DNA of 64,000 bases. It comes from Elusimicrobium minutum. Lineage in GTDB: Bacteria > Elusimicrobiota > Elusimicrobia > Elusimicrobiales > UBA9959. Within the stretch, counting starts at the first letter, position 1. Each line of letters begins with the position of its first letter. The notes under the pieces are model-generated. The model did no database searches and had not been told where the DNA came from. It saw only the letters and a list, made by a program, of their open reading frames with translations. Positions 39,972-51,239 of this stretch are shown one piece after another. The position numbers and the translations under genes were made by a program. The stretch lies in NCBI GenBank assembly GCA_020723765.1, contig DYIF01000002.1, forward strand, positions 117,280 to 181,279. Reading direction: 5' to 3'.

Positions 39972-41714
39972 CTAATAAGAAAGAGTTAAGCTTCTGTCGG
40001 AAATTTCTTTTTTTAATTTGGCTATGAAATCGTCTAAACCGACATCGTAGACGTTTTTATTGCCTCTTAATTTAAGCGAAATACACCCTTTTTCTTTTTC
40101 TTTTTTACCGACTATTACGACATAAGGCGGTTTCATCGAAGCTGCGGCTCTTATTTTGCCGGATATTGGTTCGTTTGAAAGATCTATATCGGCTCTTATT
40201 CCGTTTTCTATAAGCCTTGAAAATACCAGATTCGCGTAATCGGACTCATCTTCGGTTATATTTAAAACGCTTACCTGAACCGGGCTTAGCCACAAAGGAA
40301 AAGCGCCGGCGAAATGTTCTATTAAAACTCCGAAAAAACGTTCAAGCGAGCCCAATAAGGCTCTGTGAATCATATAGGGCCTGTGAAGCTTGCCGTCGGA
40401 TCCCGAATATTCCATCTCAAATCTTTGCGGAAGATTAAAATCGAATTGTATTGTTGTCATCTGCCACTCTCTGCCTATGGCGTCTCTTACTTTAAGGTCT
40501 ATTTTCGGACCGTAAAAAGCGCCTCCTCCCTCGTCTATTTCATATTTCAATCCTTCGCTTTCAACCGCGGATATCAAACTTTTTTCCGCCTTTTTCCACA
40601 TATCCTCGTCTCCTATCGCATCCTTGGGTTTAGTGGATATATAAGCTTTAATCTCCGAAAAACCGAACACCTTCCATATATCCAAGCTAAATTTCAAAAC
40701 CGTGAGTACCTCGCTTTCGACCTGCTCTGCCGAACATATTATATGAGCGTCGTCCTGAGTAAAACCTCTGACTCTCATAAGTCCGTGCAAAACTCCGGCT
40801 TTTTCAAATCTATATACCGTTCCAAGCTCCGCCCATCTCAAAGGCAAATCTCTATACGAGCGAGTTTTCGATTTATATATCTGTATATGAAACGGACAGT
40901 TCATCGGTTTAATATAATAATTGATTTCATCTATCTTCATCGGCGCATACATCGCTTCTTTATAAAACCCCAAATGCCCCGATATCTGCCATAAAACTTC
41001 TCTTCCTATATGCGGAGTATTTATGAATTTATAACCGTTTTTTAAATGTCTTTCTCTCCAAAAATTTTCTATCTCATATCTTATGGTTGCGCCGTTAGGA
41101 TGCCATAGCACAAGCCCCGGACCTACATACTCGTTAACGGAATATAAATCCATTTGTTTCGATATGTTTCTGTGGTCTCTTTTCTTGGCCTCTTCTTGCA
41201 TTTTAATATAATCGTTTAATTCTTTTTCGGTTTCAAAAGCGTAAGCGTAAATTCTGGTAAGCATCGGATTTCTCTCGCTTCCCCGCCAATACGCGCCAGC
41301 CAACGAAACCAGCTTAAAACCCACTTTTTTCAATTCCGAGGTATTGCCGATATGAGGACCTTTGCATAAATCCACGAACTCCCCGTTTTTATATACGCTT
41401 ATCGTACCGTCTTTAAGTTCCTCTATAAGCTCGGTCTTAAACTTTTCTCCGTTTTTGGAGAAAAAATCCATAGCTTTATCTTTCCCCCACTCTTCTTTTA
41501 CAAAATCTTGATTTTCATTTATTATTTTCCTCATCTCCTCTTCTATTTTCCCAATCTCCTCTTCTTTAATCGGCGTTTGAAAATCGAAATCGTAATAAAA
41601 TCCGTTATCTATGGCCGGCCCTATACCTAACTTAACGTCTTTGTATAATCTTTTTACCGCTAAAGCCATAACATGAGACAACGAATGTCTTATTTTCAAT
41701 AATTTTTCGTCCAT
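39972..41714 (-). CDS. thrS: threonyl-tRNA synthetase
   Basis: 'RHSLSHVMALAVKRLY', 'MNCPFHIQIYKSKTRSYRDLPLRWAELGTVYRFEKAGVLHGLMRVRGFTQDDAHI', 'MIHRALLGSLERFFGVLIEHFAGAFPLWLSPVQV'. Confidence 0.97.
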   Translation of the reverse strand: MDEKLLKIRHSLSHVMALAVKRLYKDVKLGIGPAIDNGFYYDFDFQTPIKEEEIGKIEEEMRKIINENQDFVKEEWGKDKAMDFFSKNGEKFKTELIEELKDGTISVYKNGEFVDLCKGPHIGNTSELKKVGFKLVSLAGAYWRGSERNPMLTRIYAYAFETEKELNDYIKMQEEAKKRDHRNISKQMDLYSVNEYVGPGLVLWHPNGATIRYEIENFWRERHLKNGYKFINTPHIGREVLWQISGHLGFYKEAMYAPMKIDEINYYIKPMNCPFHIQIYKSKTRSYRDLPLRWAELGTVYRFEKAGVLHGLMRVRGFTQDDAHIICSAEQVESEVLTVLKFSLDIWKVFGFSEIKAYISTKPKDAIGDEDMWKKAEKSLISAVESEGLKYEIDEGGGAFYGPKIDLKVRDAIGREWQMTTIQFDFNLPQRFEMEYSGSDGKLHRPYMIHRALLGSLERFFGVLIEHFAGAFPLWLSPVQVSVLNITEDESDYANLVFSRLIENGIRADIDLSNEPISGKIRAAASMKPPYVVIVGKKEKEKGCISLKLRGNKNVYDVGLDDFIAKLKKEISDRSLTLSY

Positions 41715-41852
41715 AAAATCTCCTTAAAAATATATTATACCATTTACCGCAAAACCGTTAATAAGGCTTTGAAAATCTTTTTCCAAACTAAAACGGCAAA
41801 TAATAATTAAGATTTAGAAAAGATAAGGATTGAATATCTCGAAAATAGCGGA

Positions 41853-42103
41853 AAGCAAAAATGCCCGGTATAGGACTTTTCCGCAAATAAAATTCGCTCA
41901 CCGCGAATTTTTTCGCGACCTCGCTACGGTGGCGTAATGCTTCGCATTCGCCACGGTGTCCAAAGCAAAACTTTTAAGAGAAGTCCACTCGAAAAACTGT
42001 ATGATTGTGTTTTTCTGCGGACTTTCAAGTCCTAACGCAAGCCAAATCGTTGGCTTGCTTACCTCTGAAACAGCAAGAAGCAAAAATGCCCGGTATAGGA
42101 CTT
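41853..42103 (-). mobile_element. tRNA-associated noncoding element B with duplicated tRNA-Val 3' end
   Basis: Exact 26-bp direct repeat AAGCAAAAATGCCCGGTATAGGACTT at 41853-41878 and 42078-42103; intervening sequence shares a distal block and hairpin loop motif with element A. Confidence 0.8.
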
Positions 42104-42161
42104 GAACCTATGACCTTTCCCATGTCAAGGGAACGCGCTAGCCAACTGCGCCAACCGGGCT
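42087..42161 (-). tRNA. tRNA-Val (anticodon GAC)
   Basis: Reverse complement AGCCCGGTTGGCGCAGTTGGCTAGCGCGTTCCCTTGACATGGGAAAGGTCATAGGTTCAAGTCCTATACCGGGCA; cloverleaf pairs, loop TTGACAT. Confidence 0.95.
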
Positions 42162-42184
42162 ATACTAATATTATACAAAATAAT

Positions 42185-42931
42185 CTATTTTATGTTGTCT
42201 TTTAACTCTTTAATTTTGAAATAAGACAAAAAACCGTTAAATAAATCTATTATAGCCACGAAAAAACCGACCCTGCCGTCCAAAAAACCCAATTTTAAAA
42301 AATAATTGGTAAAAAATCTTTTTATCGATTTATTTAATCTTTTCTCGTTATCTATTTTAAGCCTATCCATTTCATAAGAAGTTCTATATATGTAAGAATA
42401 AATCTTTTGGGCTAACCTATCGGTATCCTCTATTACGATATGGTCGAAAGGATTTTTTAACTCCCCCACCTTCCCTTCCACTTTTATCCTTTCGTGTATG
42501 GATAAACAATCAAATTTAGCTTTTCCCTTTTTAAAAAGCCTTAACTGCCTGTCGGGATATTTACCGCCGTATCTGAGCCATTTCCCAAAGTAATAATTTC
42601 TTCGCGGCATTAAAAATCCGTCAAAATCGGTTTTATTTAGGACTTCCAGAATTTCTTTTTTAATCTCTCCGGTAAGCCTTTCATCCGGATCGATGTAGAA
42701 AATCCAATCGCCCTCGCATTTATCTATGGCAAACTGTTTGTTTACGTTAAGATTCAAATCGTTTTTAACCCTAAATATTTTATCGGTATATTTCATAGCG
42801 ATATTAAGGCTTCGGTCCTGGCTTTCGCAATCGGCATAAATTATTTCATAAGCTATATCTTTTAAGCTTTCAAGGCATCCCTCTATCAGTTTTTCTTCGT
42901 TATGTCCTATTATCGCAAACGAAATTCTCAT
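42185..42931 (-). CDS. family 2 glycosyltransferase (WaaE/KdtX-like)
   Basis: 'ISFAIIGHNEEKLIEGCLESLKDIAYEIIYADCESQDRSLNIAMKYTDKIF...GDWIFYIDPDERLTGEI'. Confidence 0.9.
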   Translation of the reverse strand: MRISFAIIGHNEEKLIEGCLESLKDIAYEIIYADCESQDRSLNIAMKYTDKIFRVKNDLNLNVNKQFAIDKCEGDWIFYIDPDERLTGEIKKEILEVLNKTDFDGFLMPRRNYYFGKWLRYGGKYPDRQLRLFKKGKAKFDCLSIHERIKVEGKVGELKNPFDHIVIEDTDRLAQKIYSYIYRTSYEMDRLKIDNEKRLNKSIKRFFTNYFLKLGFLDGRVGFFVAIIDLFNGFLSYFKIKELKDNIK

Positions 42932-43879
42932 TTACACCTCTAATCTGGAAATAAAATCTCTTATTTTATCCCATAAATCTGCGGCTTGTAATTTATCAAG
43001 ATCCCCTTGAACATACCGGTGTCTTTCTCCTCCGGGATCCCAGGATAAGGGACTTGTATGAGGGCTATAAACCGTAAAAGTGGGAACGTCGAAAGCCACC
43101 GCTATATGCATCGGCGCGGAAGAAGTTCCTATATGCAGTTTAGCTAAAGATATCAAAGCGGAAAGTTGCATCAACGAAAGGTTTTTTAAAATTATATGAT
43201 TATCCTTATATTTCGAATAAGAATCTATGGCGTTTTTTACATAATCGTATTCGTTTGAATTGGGAGCGAAAACAGTTTTAAATCCGTTTTCTACAAGCTT
43301 ATCGGCGATAAAAATAAATTTATCGGCCGATAATTGCCTATATGCCCTCGGACTTGTTATATCCATATTGACTATTTTGTTTTTTTCTACATCTATATTT
43401 TTAGAAAAAAGATATTCTTTTATTTTTTCAAAATCCGACTCCGAAGGATAAACATCGGGTTTTATATCCTCTATCGAATCCGGATCTATGCCCAGAGGTC
43501 TTAGATACTCAAACTTCTGTCTGACATTGTAACCGGTAAAATTTATTTTTAACATACAGTTATAAGCCAAAAAACCCCAGTCTCTGTAAAAAGCGATTCT
43601 TTTTTCCGCTCCGCTTGCCATAGAGTAAAACGCCGACGAACTTGAAAGCATATAATCTATGGAAACGTTTATTTTAAGGCTTCTTAATTTCTTCAAACTC
43701 AACTCTTCTCTAACGAGCACCTCGTCGATATAAGGATTATTTGAAAGTATCGGTGCGGAGTATTTTTTTGTTAAAAAATAAATGCTGCTTTGGGGAATTT
43801 TTTTCTTTATGGCTTTGACAAGCGGGGTTGTCAAAACCACATCTCCTATCCCTTTATAAACTATTATCAAAAAATTCAT
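42932..43879 (-). CDS. family 9 glycosyltransferase (heptosyltransferase-like)
   Basis: 'IVYKGIGDVVLTTPLVKAIKKKIPQSSIYFLTKK...LISLAKLHIGTSSAPMHIAVAFDVPTFTVYSPHTSPLSWDP'. Confidence 0.9.
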   Translation of the reverse strand: MNFLIIVYKGIGDVVLTTPLVKAIKKKIPQSSIYFLTKKYSAPILSNNPYIDEVLVREELSLKKLRSLKINVSIDYMLSSSSAFYSMASGAEKRIAFYRDWGFLAYNCMLKINFTGYNVRQKFEYLRPLGIDPDSIEDIKPDVYPSESDFEKIKEYLFSKNIDVEKNKIVNMDITSPRAYRQLSADKFIFIADKLVENGFKTVFAPNSNEYDYVKNAIDSYSKYKDNHIILKNLSLMQLSALISLAKLHIGTSSAPMHIAVAFDVPTFTVYSPHTSPLSWDPGGERHRYVQGDLDKLQAADLWDKIRDFISRLEV

Positions 43880-44145
43880 TTTTTTATTCTGTAAGAAGGG
43901 TCGTTGTACATTTTAAACTGACGATAAACTTTAAGCTTTCTTTTTCCCGAAAAAACATCGTAGAAAAGCTCGGTAAGCTCATCCTCTAAATCTTTTTTTT
44001 GCTCGTTTAAAACCGAAATCTTGTTATTTATCTGAGATTTAAACTCTTCGGTTACGTCGGTTCTTTGAAGTTGTTCTTTCATATGAAATATTTTAAGTTG
44101 AATTATGCTTATTTTATCTGTAATACTACCTATCGTTTCCGCCAT
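43876..44145 (-). CDS. small helical protein, DUF6165-like
   Basis: '[26 protein letters not shown]'; overlaps its neighbours in the sugar locus. Confidence 0.45.
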   Translation of the reverse strand: MAETIGSITDKISIIQLKIFHMKEQLQRTDVTEEFKSQINNKISVLNEQKKDLEDELTELFYDVFSGKRKLKVYRQFKMYNDPSYRIKK

Positions 44146-44338
44146 TTTTAGCCTCCAAAACTATTTCATCTATCTTTTCGATAAGATCGTTTCTTTGTTG
44201 GTTTAGTTTGTCTATGTTTCTTTTGGCCTTCGCCACTTCTACGTCGTTATCGCATCTGGCTTTGTCTTCCTCATGCCATAGCATTATATTGGTCCAGCAC
44301 AATTCGCTTACTATCTTTCCTAAATTTTTCTTTTCCAT
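44126..44338 (-). CDS. small helical protein, DUF4254-like
   Basis: '[50 protein letters not shown]'. Confidence 0.6.
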   Translation of the reverse strand: MEKKNLGKIVSELCWTNIMLWHEEDKARCDNDVEVAKAKRNIDKLNQQRNDLIEKIDEIVLEAKNGGNDR

Positions 44339-45324
44339 AAATCCTCCAAAATCTTATCTTTGTTCTTTTTATGCCAGAGATAAGCGGTTTCGACTATATC
44401 CTCTATTTTATAAAATTCGGGTTTCCAACCTAAAACTTTTATAGCTTTTTTTGAGCTTCCGACCAAAATAGCGGGATCTCCTTCTCTTCTTTTTCCATAC
44501 TCAACATTTAATTTTAATCCCGAAACCTTTTCTACGGTATCGATTATTTTTTTAACCGAAAAACCTCTGCCGTTACCTAAATTAAAACTATCGCTTTTAT
44601 TCTTTTGGTTTAAATACTCAAGCGCAAGAATGTGAGCTTTGGCAAGATCGTTTACGTGAATATAATCTCTAACGCATGTTCCGTCCTCGGTATCGTAATC
44701 GGTTCCGAAAACCGTTATCTTTGGTGTTAAACCGAGCGCGTTATATAAGGCCAATGGTATAAGATGAGTCTCCGGATTGTGCCACTCTCCTATTTCAAGA
44801 TCGGGGTCCGCTCCGCTTGCGTTAAAATATCTTAAATTTATATATTTTAGTCCGTAAGCTTTATCGTAATCCTCCAATATTTTCTCGATCATAAGTTTTG
44901 TTTTCCCGTACGGATTTATCGGATTTTGAGGATGAGATTCGGTTATCGGTATTTCTATCGGGAAACCGTAAGTCGCACAGGTTGAAGAAAAGATAAATTT
45001 TTTAACCCCGTATTTTACCATAACATCCAGAAGGTTTAATGTATTTGAAACGTTATTTTTATAGTATTTGGAAGGATCGGCTACGGATTCGCCGACATAA
45101 GTGTAAGCGGAAAAATGCATAACAGCTTCTATTTTGTTGGATTTAAAAATTTTTTCCATTTCTTTTACGTCGCACAAATCGCATTTATAAAATTTACCCC
45201 ACTTTACAAATTCTTTATGACCGTAAACCAGATTATCCAAAACTACGGTATCGTATCCTTTTCGGCTAATCATTTTATTTACATGAGAACCTATATAACC
45301 AGCTCCTCCCGCTATAAGTATCAT
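44320..45324 (-). CDS. galE: UDP-glucose 4-epimerase
   Basis: '[31 protein letters not shown]', 'SSTCATYG', '[13 protein letters not shown]', '[27 protein letters not shown]'. Confidence 0.93.
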   Translation of the reverse strand: MILIAGGAGYIGSHVNKMISRKGYDTVVLDNLVYGHKEFVKWGKFYKCDLCDVKEMEKIFKSNKIEAVMHFSAYTYVGESVADPSKYYKNNVSNTLNLLDVMVKYGVKKFIFSSTCATYGFPIEIPITESHPQNPINPYGKTKLMIEKILEDYDKAYGLKYINLRYFNASGADPDLEIGEWHNPETHLIPLALYNALGLTPKITVFGTDYDTEDGTCVRDYIHVNDLAKAHILALEYLNQKNKSDSFNLGNGRGFSVKKIIDTVEKVSGLKLNVEYGKRREGDPAILVGSSKKAIKVLGWKPEFYKIEDIVETAYLWHKKNKDKILEDLWKRKI

Positions 45325-46166
45325 AATTTTTCCCCTTCTTTTAAATATCTCTCAAGATAATAATCCCAACTTTCGAAATTAATACCGAAAAAAACGGAGA
45401 TTTTTTGAGAGCTCATAGCCGAAAAAGACGGCCTTTTGGCCGGAAGATTAAAATCCGATTGTTTGGCCCGAATAATTTTCACTTCTTTACCCGCAATATT
45501 AAAAACTTTTTTAGACCAATCGTATCTGGAGACAAAACCTTTAGGTACAAGGTGAAACAAACCCTTTAAATTGCTATCGATGGATTTGATAGAGATATCG
45601 GCCACAAAACCCGTAAAAGTCGGAACCGAAACCTCGTCTACCGATACTTTTATTTCCGAAAATTTATTGGACCATTCGTTAAGCTTGTAAATAAAATTCT
45701 GTTTCCCTCTACCGTAAAGCCAGCTTACCCTGAAAATCAAAAAATTTTCGTAATTTGAATAAAGTAGTTTTTCGCCCTCCAATTTGCTCATTCCGTATTT
45801 ATTCAAAGGAGCCGGAGCATCTTCTTCTCCATAAGGGATAAAATCTTCTTTACCGCAAAACACGTAATCGGTAGAAAAGTGAACTATCTTTGTTTTATAT
45901 TTATGCGAAAACAAAGCCATATTCCTCAAAGCGTAGGCGTTAACTTTATACGCGGCTTCCGAGTCGCTTTCCGCTTTGTCTACGTTGTTATACGCGGCGC
46001 AGTTTATTATGATATCCGGTTTTAGCCAATCTATGCATTCTTTTAAAGATTTTTCGTCCGATATGTCTAACTTGTCTATATCGAAACCGTAGACATCCCC
46101 TTTTTTAATTTTGTTTAAAAATTCGAAAGCCAACTGTCCGTTAGAGCCGGTTATAAGATACTTCAT
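45321..46166 (-). CDS. rfbD: dTDP-4-dehydrorhamnose reductase
   Basis: 'YLITGSNGQLAFEFLNKI', 'DIIINCAAYNNVDKAESDSEAAYKVNAYALRNMA', 'STDYVFCG'. Confidence 0.93.
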   Translation of the reverse strand: MKYLITGSNGQLAFEFLNKIKKGDVYGFDIDKLDISDEKSLKECIDWLKPDIIINCAAYNNVDKAESDSEAAYKVNAYALRNMALFSHKYKTKIVHFSTDYVFCGKEDFIPYGEEDAPAPLNKYGMSKLEGEKLLYSNYENFLIFRVSWLYGRGKQNFIYKLNEWSNKFSEIKVSVDEVSVPTFTGFVADISIKSIDSNLKGLFHLVPKGFVSRYDWSKKVFNIAGKEVKIIRAKQSDFNLPAKRPSFSAMSSQKISVFFGINFESWDYYLERYLKEGEKL

Positions 46167-46168
46167 AT

Positions 46169-47557
46169 TTATTTTCTGCCGTAAACGTCGTCAAATCTAA
46201 CTATATCGTCCTCTCCGACATACTCGCCGTTTTGGACCTCTATAAGCTCAAGAGGCACTTTCCCGGGATTTTCAAGCCTGTGCTTTGTGGATTTCGGAAC
46301 ATATATGCTTTCGTTTTCATGAACTATATTTTCTCTATCGTTTATTATAACCTTTGCGGTACCTTTTATCACGACCCAATGTTCGCTTCTATGATAATGC
46401 ATCTGTCGGCTAAGCTTATGATCGGGTTTTACGAATATTCTTTTGATTTTATATCTCTCCCCCTCTTCCAAAACGGTATAACTTCCCCATGGCCGATAAA
46501 CAGTTGGGTGCTCCACCGCTTCTATTTTATTTTTATTTTTAAGCTTTGAAACTATCTCTTTTACCTTCTCCCCGCTTCCTTTTTTAGCTATCAACAAAGC
46601 GTCTTCGCTATCTATAACCATGATATCTTCCATATCTATTATGGTTATTAGCCTTTTAGAGTTTGAATAAACTATGGAGTTTTTGGTATTCAACTCCATA
46701 ATATTTCCTATCTTTACGTTATTTTTATCGTCTTTATCCACTATATCCGAAAAAGATTCCCAACCTCCCACATCCGACCATCCTATATCGGATTTAACCG
46801 TTAATGCGTTATCGGTTTTTTCCATTATGGAATAATCTATCGAAATATTTTCAAGTTCCGAAAAGTTTTTCAACAATTTTTCATAATCGTATTTAAAATA
46901 ATTATACATAGATGGTTTATGTTTCTTAAACTCTTTTAACATCGTTTCATACGAAAACATAAACATTCCGGAGTTCCAAAAATATTTTCCGGATTTAAAA
47001 TATTCTTTTGCTTTTTCAAGATTCGGCTTCTCGGTAAATTTTTCGACTTCGAATATATTTTCTTCGATTTCCTTTCCGGCTTTTATGTAACCGTAGCCGG
47101 TATGAGGATTTTCAGGTTTTATACCGAAGGTTATTATCTTTTTTTTAAAACAATAATCCCGTGAAATCTTTATTGAATCTATAAACTTTTCCTCGTTTAT
47201 TATTATATGGTCGGATGGAGTTACAAATACCGGCTCGTTTTCTTTTAATTTGGCTTTTTCTTTTAAAAAAACCAAAGACAAAATTATCGCTCCGGAGGTA
47301 TTTCTTCCGACGGGTTCAAGAATAAGATTGTTTTCTATTTTATCGTTTAAAGAGGATATTTCGTTAAAAACATAAAAACGATATTTTTCGTTGGTAATCA
47401 CATATATGTCTTTTTTGTCGCATATTTTTAAAAATCTTTTGTAAGTTTTTAAAAGCAAACTCTCGCCGTTTATTTTAATAAATTGCTTTGGATAATTTTC
47501 TCTGGATATCGGCCATAAACGAGTACCGCTTCCGCCGGCAAGTATCACGACTTTCAT
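46169..47557 (-). CDS. mannose-1-phosphate guanylyltransferase / mannose-6-phosphate isomerase
   Basis: '[27 protein letters not shown]', 'FVTPSDHII', '[12 protein letters not shown]', C-terminal cupin '[49 protein letters not shown]'. Confidence 0.95.
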   Translation of the reverse strand: MKVVILAGGSGTRLWPISRENYPKQFIKINGESLLLKTYKRFLKICDKKDIYVITNEKYRFYVFNEISSLNDKIENNLILEPVGRNTSGAIILSLVFLKEKAKLKENEPVFVTPSDHIIINEEKFIDSIKISRDYCFKKKIITFGIKPENPHTGYGYIKAGKEIEENIFEVEKFTEKPNLEKAKEYFKSGKYFWNSGMFMFSYETMLKEFKKHKPSMYNYFKYDYEKLLKNFSELENISIDYSIMEKTDNALTVKSDIGWSDVGGWESFSDIVDKDDKNNVKIGNIMELNTKNSIVYSNSKRLITIIDMEDIMVIDSEDALLIAKKGSGEKVKEIVSKLKNKNKIEAVEHPTVYRPWGSYTVLEEGERYKIKRIFVKPDHKLSRQMHYHRSEHWVVIKGTAKVIINDRENIVHENESIYVPKSTKHRLENPGKVPLELIEVQNGEYVGEDDIVRFDDVYGRK

Positions 47558-48597
47558 AAATCCTCCGCGTCGGTTTTAGCGTCGTTAGACACGCGTTTCA
47601 AATCGGCTTCGATCATCATCCTGACAAGCTCCTTAAACTTTGTTTTCGGTTTCCATCCCAAAACCTTCTCGGCTTTCTTGGCCTCTCCCAAAAGCAAATC
47701 CACCTCCGCCGGCCTGTAATACCTTTCGCTTACTTCTATCAATGTTTTGCCGGTTTTTCGGTCTACGCCTTTTTCGTTTAACCCTTTTCCCTTCCACTTT
47801 ATATTTATTCCCGCGTATTCGAAAGCGTATTCTATAAGTTCTCTTATGCTATGAGTTTCGTTTGTGGCAAGGACATAGTCGTCCGGATTTTTTTGTTGAA
47901 GCATAAGCCACATACCTTCCACATACTCTTTCGCATATCCCCAGTCTCTTTTTGAGTCTAAATTCCCAACCTGTATTTTATCGCAAAGCCCGTATTTTAT
48001 CTTAGCTATGTTATAAGTAATTTTTCTTGTTATAAATTCCACTCCTCTCAACGGAGATTCGTGATTAAAAAGTATCCCGGCGCATGCGAAAAGCCCGTAG
48101 GATTCTCTATAATTTATAACCATCCAATGTCCAAAAAGTTTCGATACCCCGTATGGGCTTCTCGGATAAAAAGGAGTTTTTTCGTTCTGAGGAACGGCCT
48201 GGACTTTACCGAACATTTCGCTGGTGGAAGCCTGATAAAATCTTGTTTTGGGGCTAAAAAGTCTCACCGCCTCAAGCATCCTTAAAACACCCATCGCGTC
48301 TATCTCGGCGGTAAGAATCGGCTGATCGAAAGAAGCCTGAACGAAACTCTGGGCGGCCAAATTATATATCTCGTCCGGTTTGATTTTTTTAATAACGTCT
48401 ATTATATTGGAGTATTCCAGCAAATCCATATATATGTGCTCTATTTTGTTTTCTATTCCGAGTTCCTTAAGTCGCCACAAACTGGAATCTCCGCTTCTTC
48501 TGTCGGCTCCGTAAACTTTATACCCTTTATCCAATAAAAGTTTGGCAAGATACGCGCCGTCCTGTCCTCTAATTCCCGTAATTAAAGCTTTTTTCAT
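47554..48597 (-). CDS. gmd: GDP-mannose 4,6-dehydratase
   Basis: '[31 protein letters not shown]', '[10 protein letters not shown]', '[43 protein letters not shown]'. Confidence 0.95.
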   Translation of the reverse strand: MKKALITGIRGQDGAYLAKLLLDKGYKVYGADRRSGDSSLWRLKELGIENKIEHIYMDLLEYSNIIDVIKKIKPDEIYNLAAQSFVQASFDQPILTAEIDAMGVLRMLEAVRLFSPKTRFYQASTSEMFGKVQAVPQNEKTPFYPRSPYGVSKLFGHWMVINYRESYGLFACAGILFNHESPLRGVEFITRKITYNIAKIKYGLCDKIQVGNLDSKRDWGYAKEYVEGMWLMLQQKNPDDYVLATNETHSIRELIEYAFEYAGINIKWKGKGLNEKGVDRKTGKTLIEVSERYYRPAEVDLLLGEAKKAEKVLGWKPKTKFKELVRMMIEADLKRVSNDAKTDAEDL

Positions 48598-48606
48598 ACG
48601 ATCTCC

Positions 48607-49686
48607 TTATCTGTTTATATAATTTTTTTTAATCCATTTTTTATACTCGCCCGATTTTATGTTATTTATCCACTCTTTATTATCCAGATACCATTTTACC
48701 GTTTGTTTTATTCCGTCGTCAAAATCGTATTTTTGTTTCCAACCCAATTCTTTTTTTATCTTATCGCAGTTTATGGCGTATCTTCTGTCATGCCCCGGCC
48801 TATCTTTTACAAATTTTATAAGGTCTTTGTATTTTTTGCCGGAAAGATTAGGATTTTCGGAAGAAGGATAAAGTTCTTCAAGAATATCGCATATTTTTTT
48901 TACAACCTCTATGTTTTTCTTCTCGCTCTCGCCGCCGATATTATATGTTTTCCCATTCTCGCCGTTTTTTAAAACAAGCCATACGGCCGAACAATGGTCC
49001 TGGACATAAAGCCAATCTCTTACGTTTTTCCCGTCGCCGTAGACCGGAATATCTTTTCCTTCAACCGCGTTTAATATCGATAGAGGAATAAGTTTTTCGG
49101 GAAACTGATATGGCCCGTAATTATTGGAACAGTTCGAAATGGTAACGTTTAATCCGTATGTGTGATAATAAGCTCTTACCAGATGGTCGCTTGAGGCTTT
49201 GGATGCGGAGTAAGGGCTTCTGGGGTCGTAAGGAGTAGTTTCGTAAAAATATCCTTTTGGCCCCAAAGAACCGTAAACCTCGTCGGTACTTACATGATGA
49301 AATCTGTAAAAACTTCCGTTTTTAGCCGATTCAAGCGCCGCTTTTAATAAAATAAAAGTACCGTTTATATTAGTTTTTATAAAATCCTCGGGTCCAAGTA
49401 TCGATCTATCGACATGGCTCTCCGCGGCAAAGTGAACCACGGAATCTATTTTATATTTTTTAAAAGTTTCGATGACCTTCTTGTAATCGGATATGTCTCC
49501 TTTTACAAAAAAATATCTTTTTTTATATTTCGATTCTATATCTTTCAGGCTTTCTAAGTTTCCGGCGTAGGTAAGCTTATCGTAGTTTATTATATTGCCT
49601 TTAAAATCGGTATTGTTAAAAACATACCTTATGAAATTGGAACCTATAAAGCCGGCTCCGCCGGTAACCATTATGTTATTCATCAA
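48607..49686 (-). CDS. rfbB: dTDP-glucose 4,6-dehydratase
   Basis: '[20 protein letters not shown]', '[12 protein letters not shown]', '[44 protein letters not shown]'. Confidence 0.96.
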   Translation of the reverse strand: MMNNIMVTGGAGFIGSNFIRYVFNNTDFKGNIINYDKLTYAGNLESLKDIESKYKKRYFFVKGDISDYKKVIETFKKYKIDSVVHFAAESHVDRSILGPEDFIKTNINGTFILLKAALESAKNGSFYRFHHVSTDEVYGSLGPKGYFYETTPYDPRSPYSASKASSDHLVRAYYHTYGLNVTISNCSNNYGPYQFPEKLIPLSILNAVEGKDIPVYGDGKNVRDWLYVQDHCSAVWLVLKNGENGKTYNIGGESEKKNIEVVKKICDILEELYPSSENPNLSGKKYKDLIKFVKDRPGHDRRYAINCDKIKKELGWKQKYDFDDGIKQTVKWYLDNKEWINNIKSGEYKKWIKKNYINR

Positions 49687-49693
49687 CCCTCCG

Positions 49694-50242
49694 CTAAAAT
49701 TTCAAATCTTTTATAAAAGGAAGCTTCATATCTTTATCCGAAACCGAAGGAGAAGACACTCCCCATGATATGTTTATATCCGGGTCGTCGTATCTTACCC
49801 CCGCGTCGTAATCAGGAGCATATTCCAAATCGCATTTATAATAAACGTCCGCATATTCGCTTAAAACCAAAAAACCGTGGGCAAAACCCTTCGGTATAAA
49901 AAGCATATGACAATTGGCTTCGCTTAAAACGACCGCCTCCCATTTAAGATAACTTGGAGAATCTTTTCTCATATCGACCGCCACATCCATTATTTCGCCT
50001 TTTAAGCATCTTACAAGTTTGGACTGTTCGAAAGGAGGTTTTTGAAAATGCAATCCTCTTATTACGTTTTTAACCGAAAAAGAATGATTATCCTGAACGA
50101 AATCGCAATCTATCCCGTTTTTTTTAAAATCGGATTTTTTATAGCTTTCGGTGAAAAAACCTCTTGCGTCTTTGAATATTTTAGGTTTTACCAAAACCAA
50201 CCCATCTATCGAAAGCTTTTGAAACTCAAAAGGCATAATCAC
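49694..50242 (-). CDS. rfbC: dTDP-4-dehydrorhamnose 3,5-epimerase
   Basis: '[55 protein letters not shown]...[22 protein letters not shown]'. Confidence 0.96.
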   Translation of the reverse strand: MIMPFEFQKLSIDGLVLVKPKIFKDARGFFTESYKKSDFKKNGIDCDFVQDNHSFSVKNVIRGLHFQKPPFEQSKLVRCLKGEIMDVAVDMRKDSPSYLKWEAVVLSEANCHMLFIPKGFAHGFLVLSEYADVYYKCDLEYAPDYDAGVRYDDPDINISWGVSSPSVSDKDMKLPFIKDLKF

Positions 50243-51111
50243 TCTCCGGCGATTTTTAATAAATACCTTCCGTAAGAATTTTTAGAGTACTTCAATCCCA
50301 ATTTTTTTAAACTTTCCCTGTCTATAAATCCCTGGTTATAAGCCACCTCTTCTATACATCCGATCTTTAAACCCTGCCTTTTTTCTATGGTCTGTATGAA
50401 TATCCCGGCTTCTATCAAACTTTCGTGAGTTCCGGTATCAAGCCATGCGTAACCTCTTCCCATAAGCTCCACATCCAATAATCCCTTCTTAAGATATTCT
50501 TTATTTACGTCGGTAATCTCAAGCTCCCCTCTTGCGGAAGGTTTTAGATTTTTAGCTATATCCACCACATCGTTTGTATAAAAATAAAGCCCTACCACCG
50601 CCCAATTCGATTTCGGATTTTTTGGTTTTTCTTCTATGGATACGACCTTATTATTTCCGTCGAACTCTACCACACCGTACCTTTCGGGGTCGTTAACGTA
50701 ATAACCGAAAACCGTAGCCCTTTTCTTTTCCAAATTTTTCTTTGCGTTTTTAAGAAGTTCGGTGATGCCGTGGCCGTAAAATATATTATCGCCCAGGATA
50801 AGAGCCACATCCTCGTTCCCTATAAAATCTTTTCCTATTATAAAAGCCTCGGCTATTCCGTTGGGTTTGGGCTGTTCTTTATAAAAAAATCTCATCCCCA
50901 ACTCTTCTCCGCCGCCTAATAAATCTTTAAATCTGGATATATCGTTAGGCGTAGATATTATCAAAACTTCTCTTATTCCGGCAAGCATAAGAGTGGAAAG
51001 CGGGTAATATATCATGGGTTTATCGTATATCGGAAGAAGCTGTTTACACAAAACGTTAGTAACTGGATAGAGCCGCGTACCGCTTCCTCCTGCAAGTATT
51101 ATTCCTCTCAT
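50239..51111 (-). CDS. rfbA: glucose-1-phosphate thymidylyltransferase
   Basis: '[54 protein letters not shown]'. Confidence 0.97.
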   Translation of the reverse strand: MRGIILAGGSGTRLYPVTNVLCKQLLPIYDKPMIYYPLSTLMLAGIREVLIISTPNDISRFKDLLGGGEELGMRFFYKEQPKPNGIAEAFIIGKDFIGNEDVALILGDNIFYGHGITELLKNAKKNLEKKRATVFGYYVNDPERYGVVEFDGNNKVVSIEEKPKNPKSNWAVVGLYFYTNDVVDIAKNLKPSARGELEITDVNKEYLKKGLLDVELMGRGYAWLDTGTHESLIEAGIFIQTIEKRQGLKIGCIEEVAYNQGFIDRESLKKLGLKYSKNSYGRYLLKIAGE

Positions 51112-51239
51112 TTATTCCTCCGCTAAAAACTATATTTTACAAATTTAATTACCTCTTTTTAGTATCTCGCGCATTAGATAATAAAAAATCTATTATTGAT
51201 TCTCTTCAGCCAGAGTTTTTTAAAAAATAAGTTTAAAAA

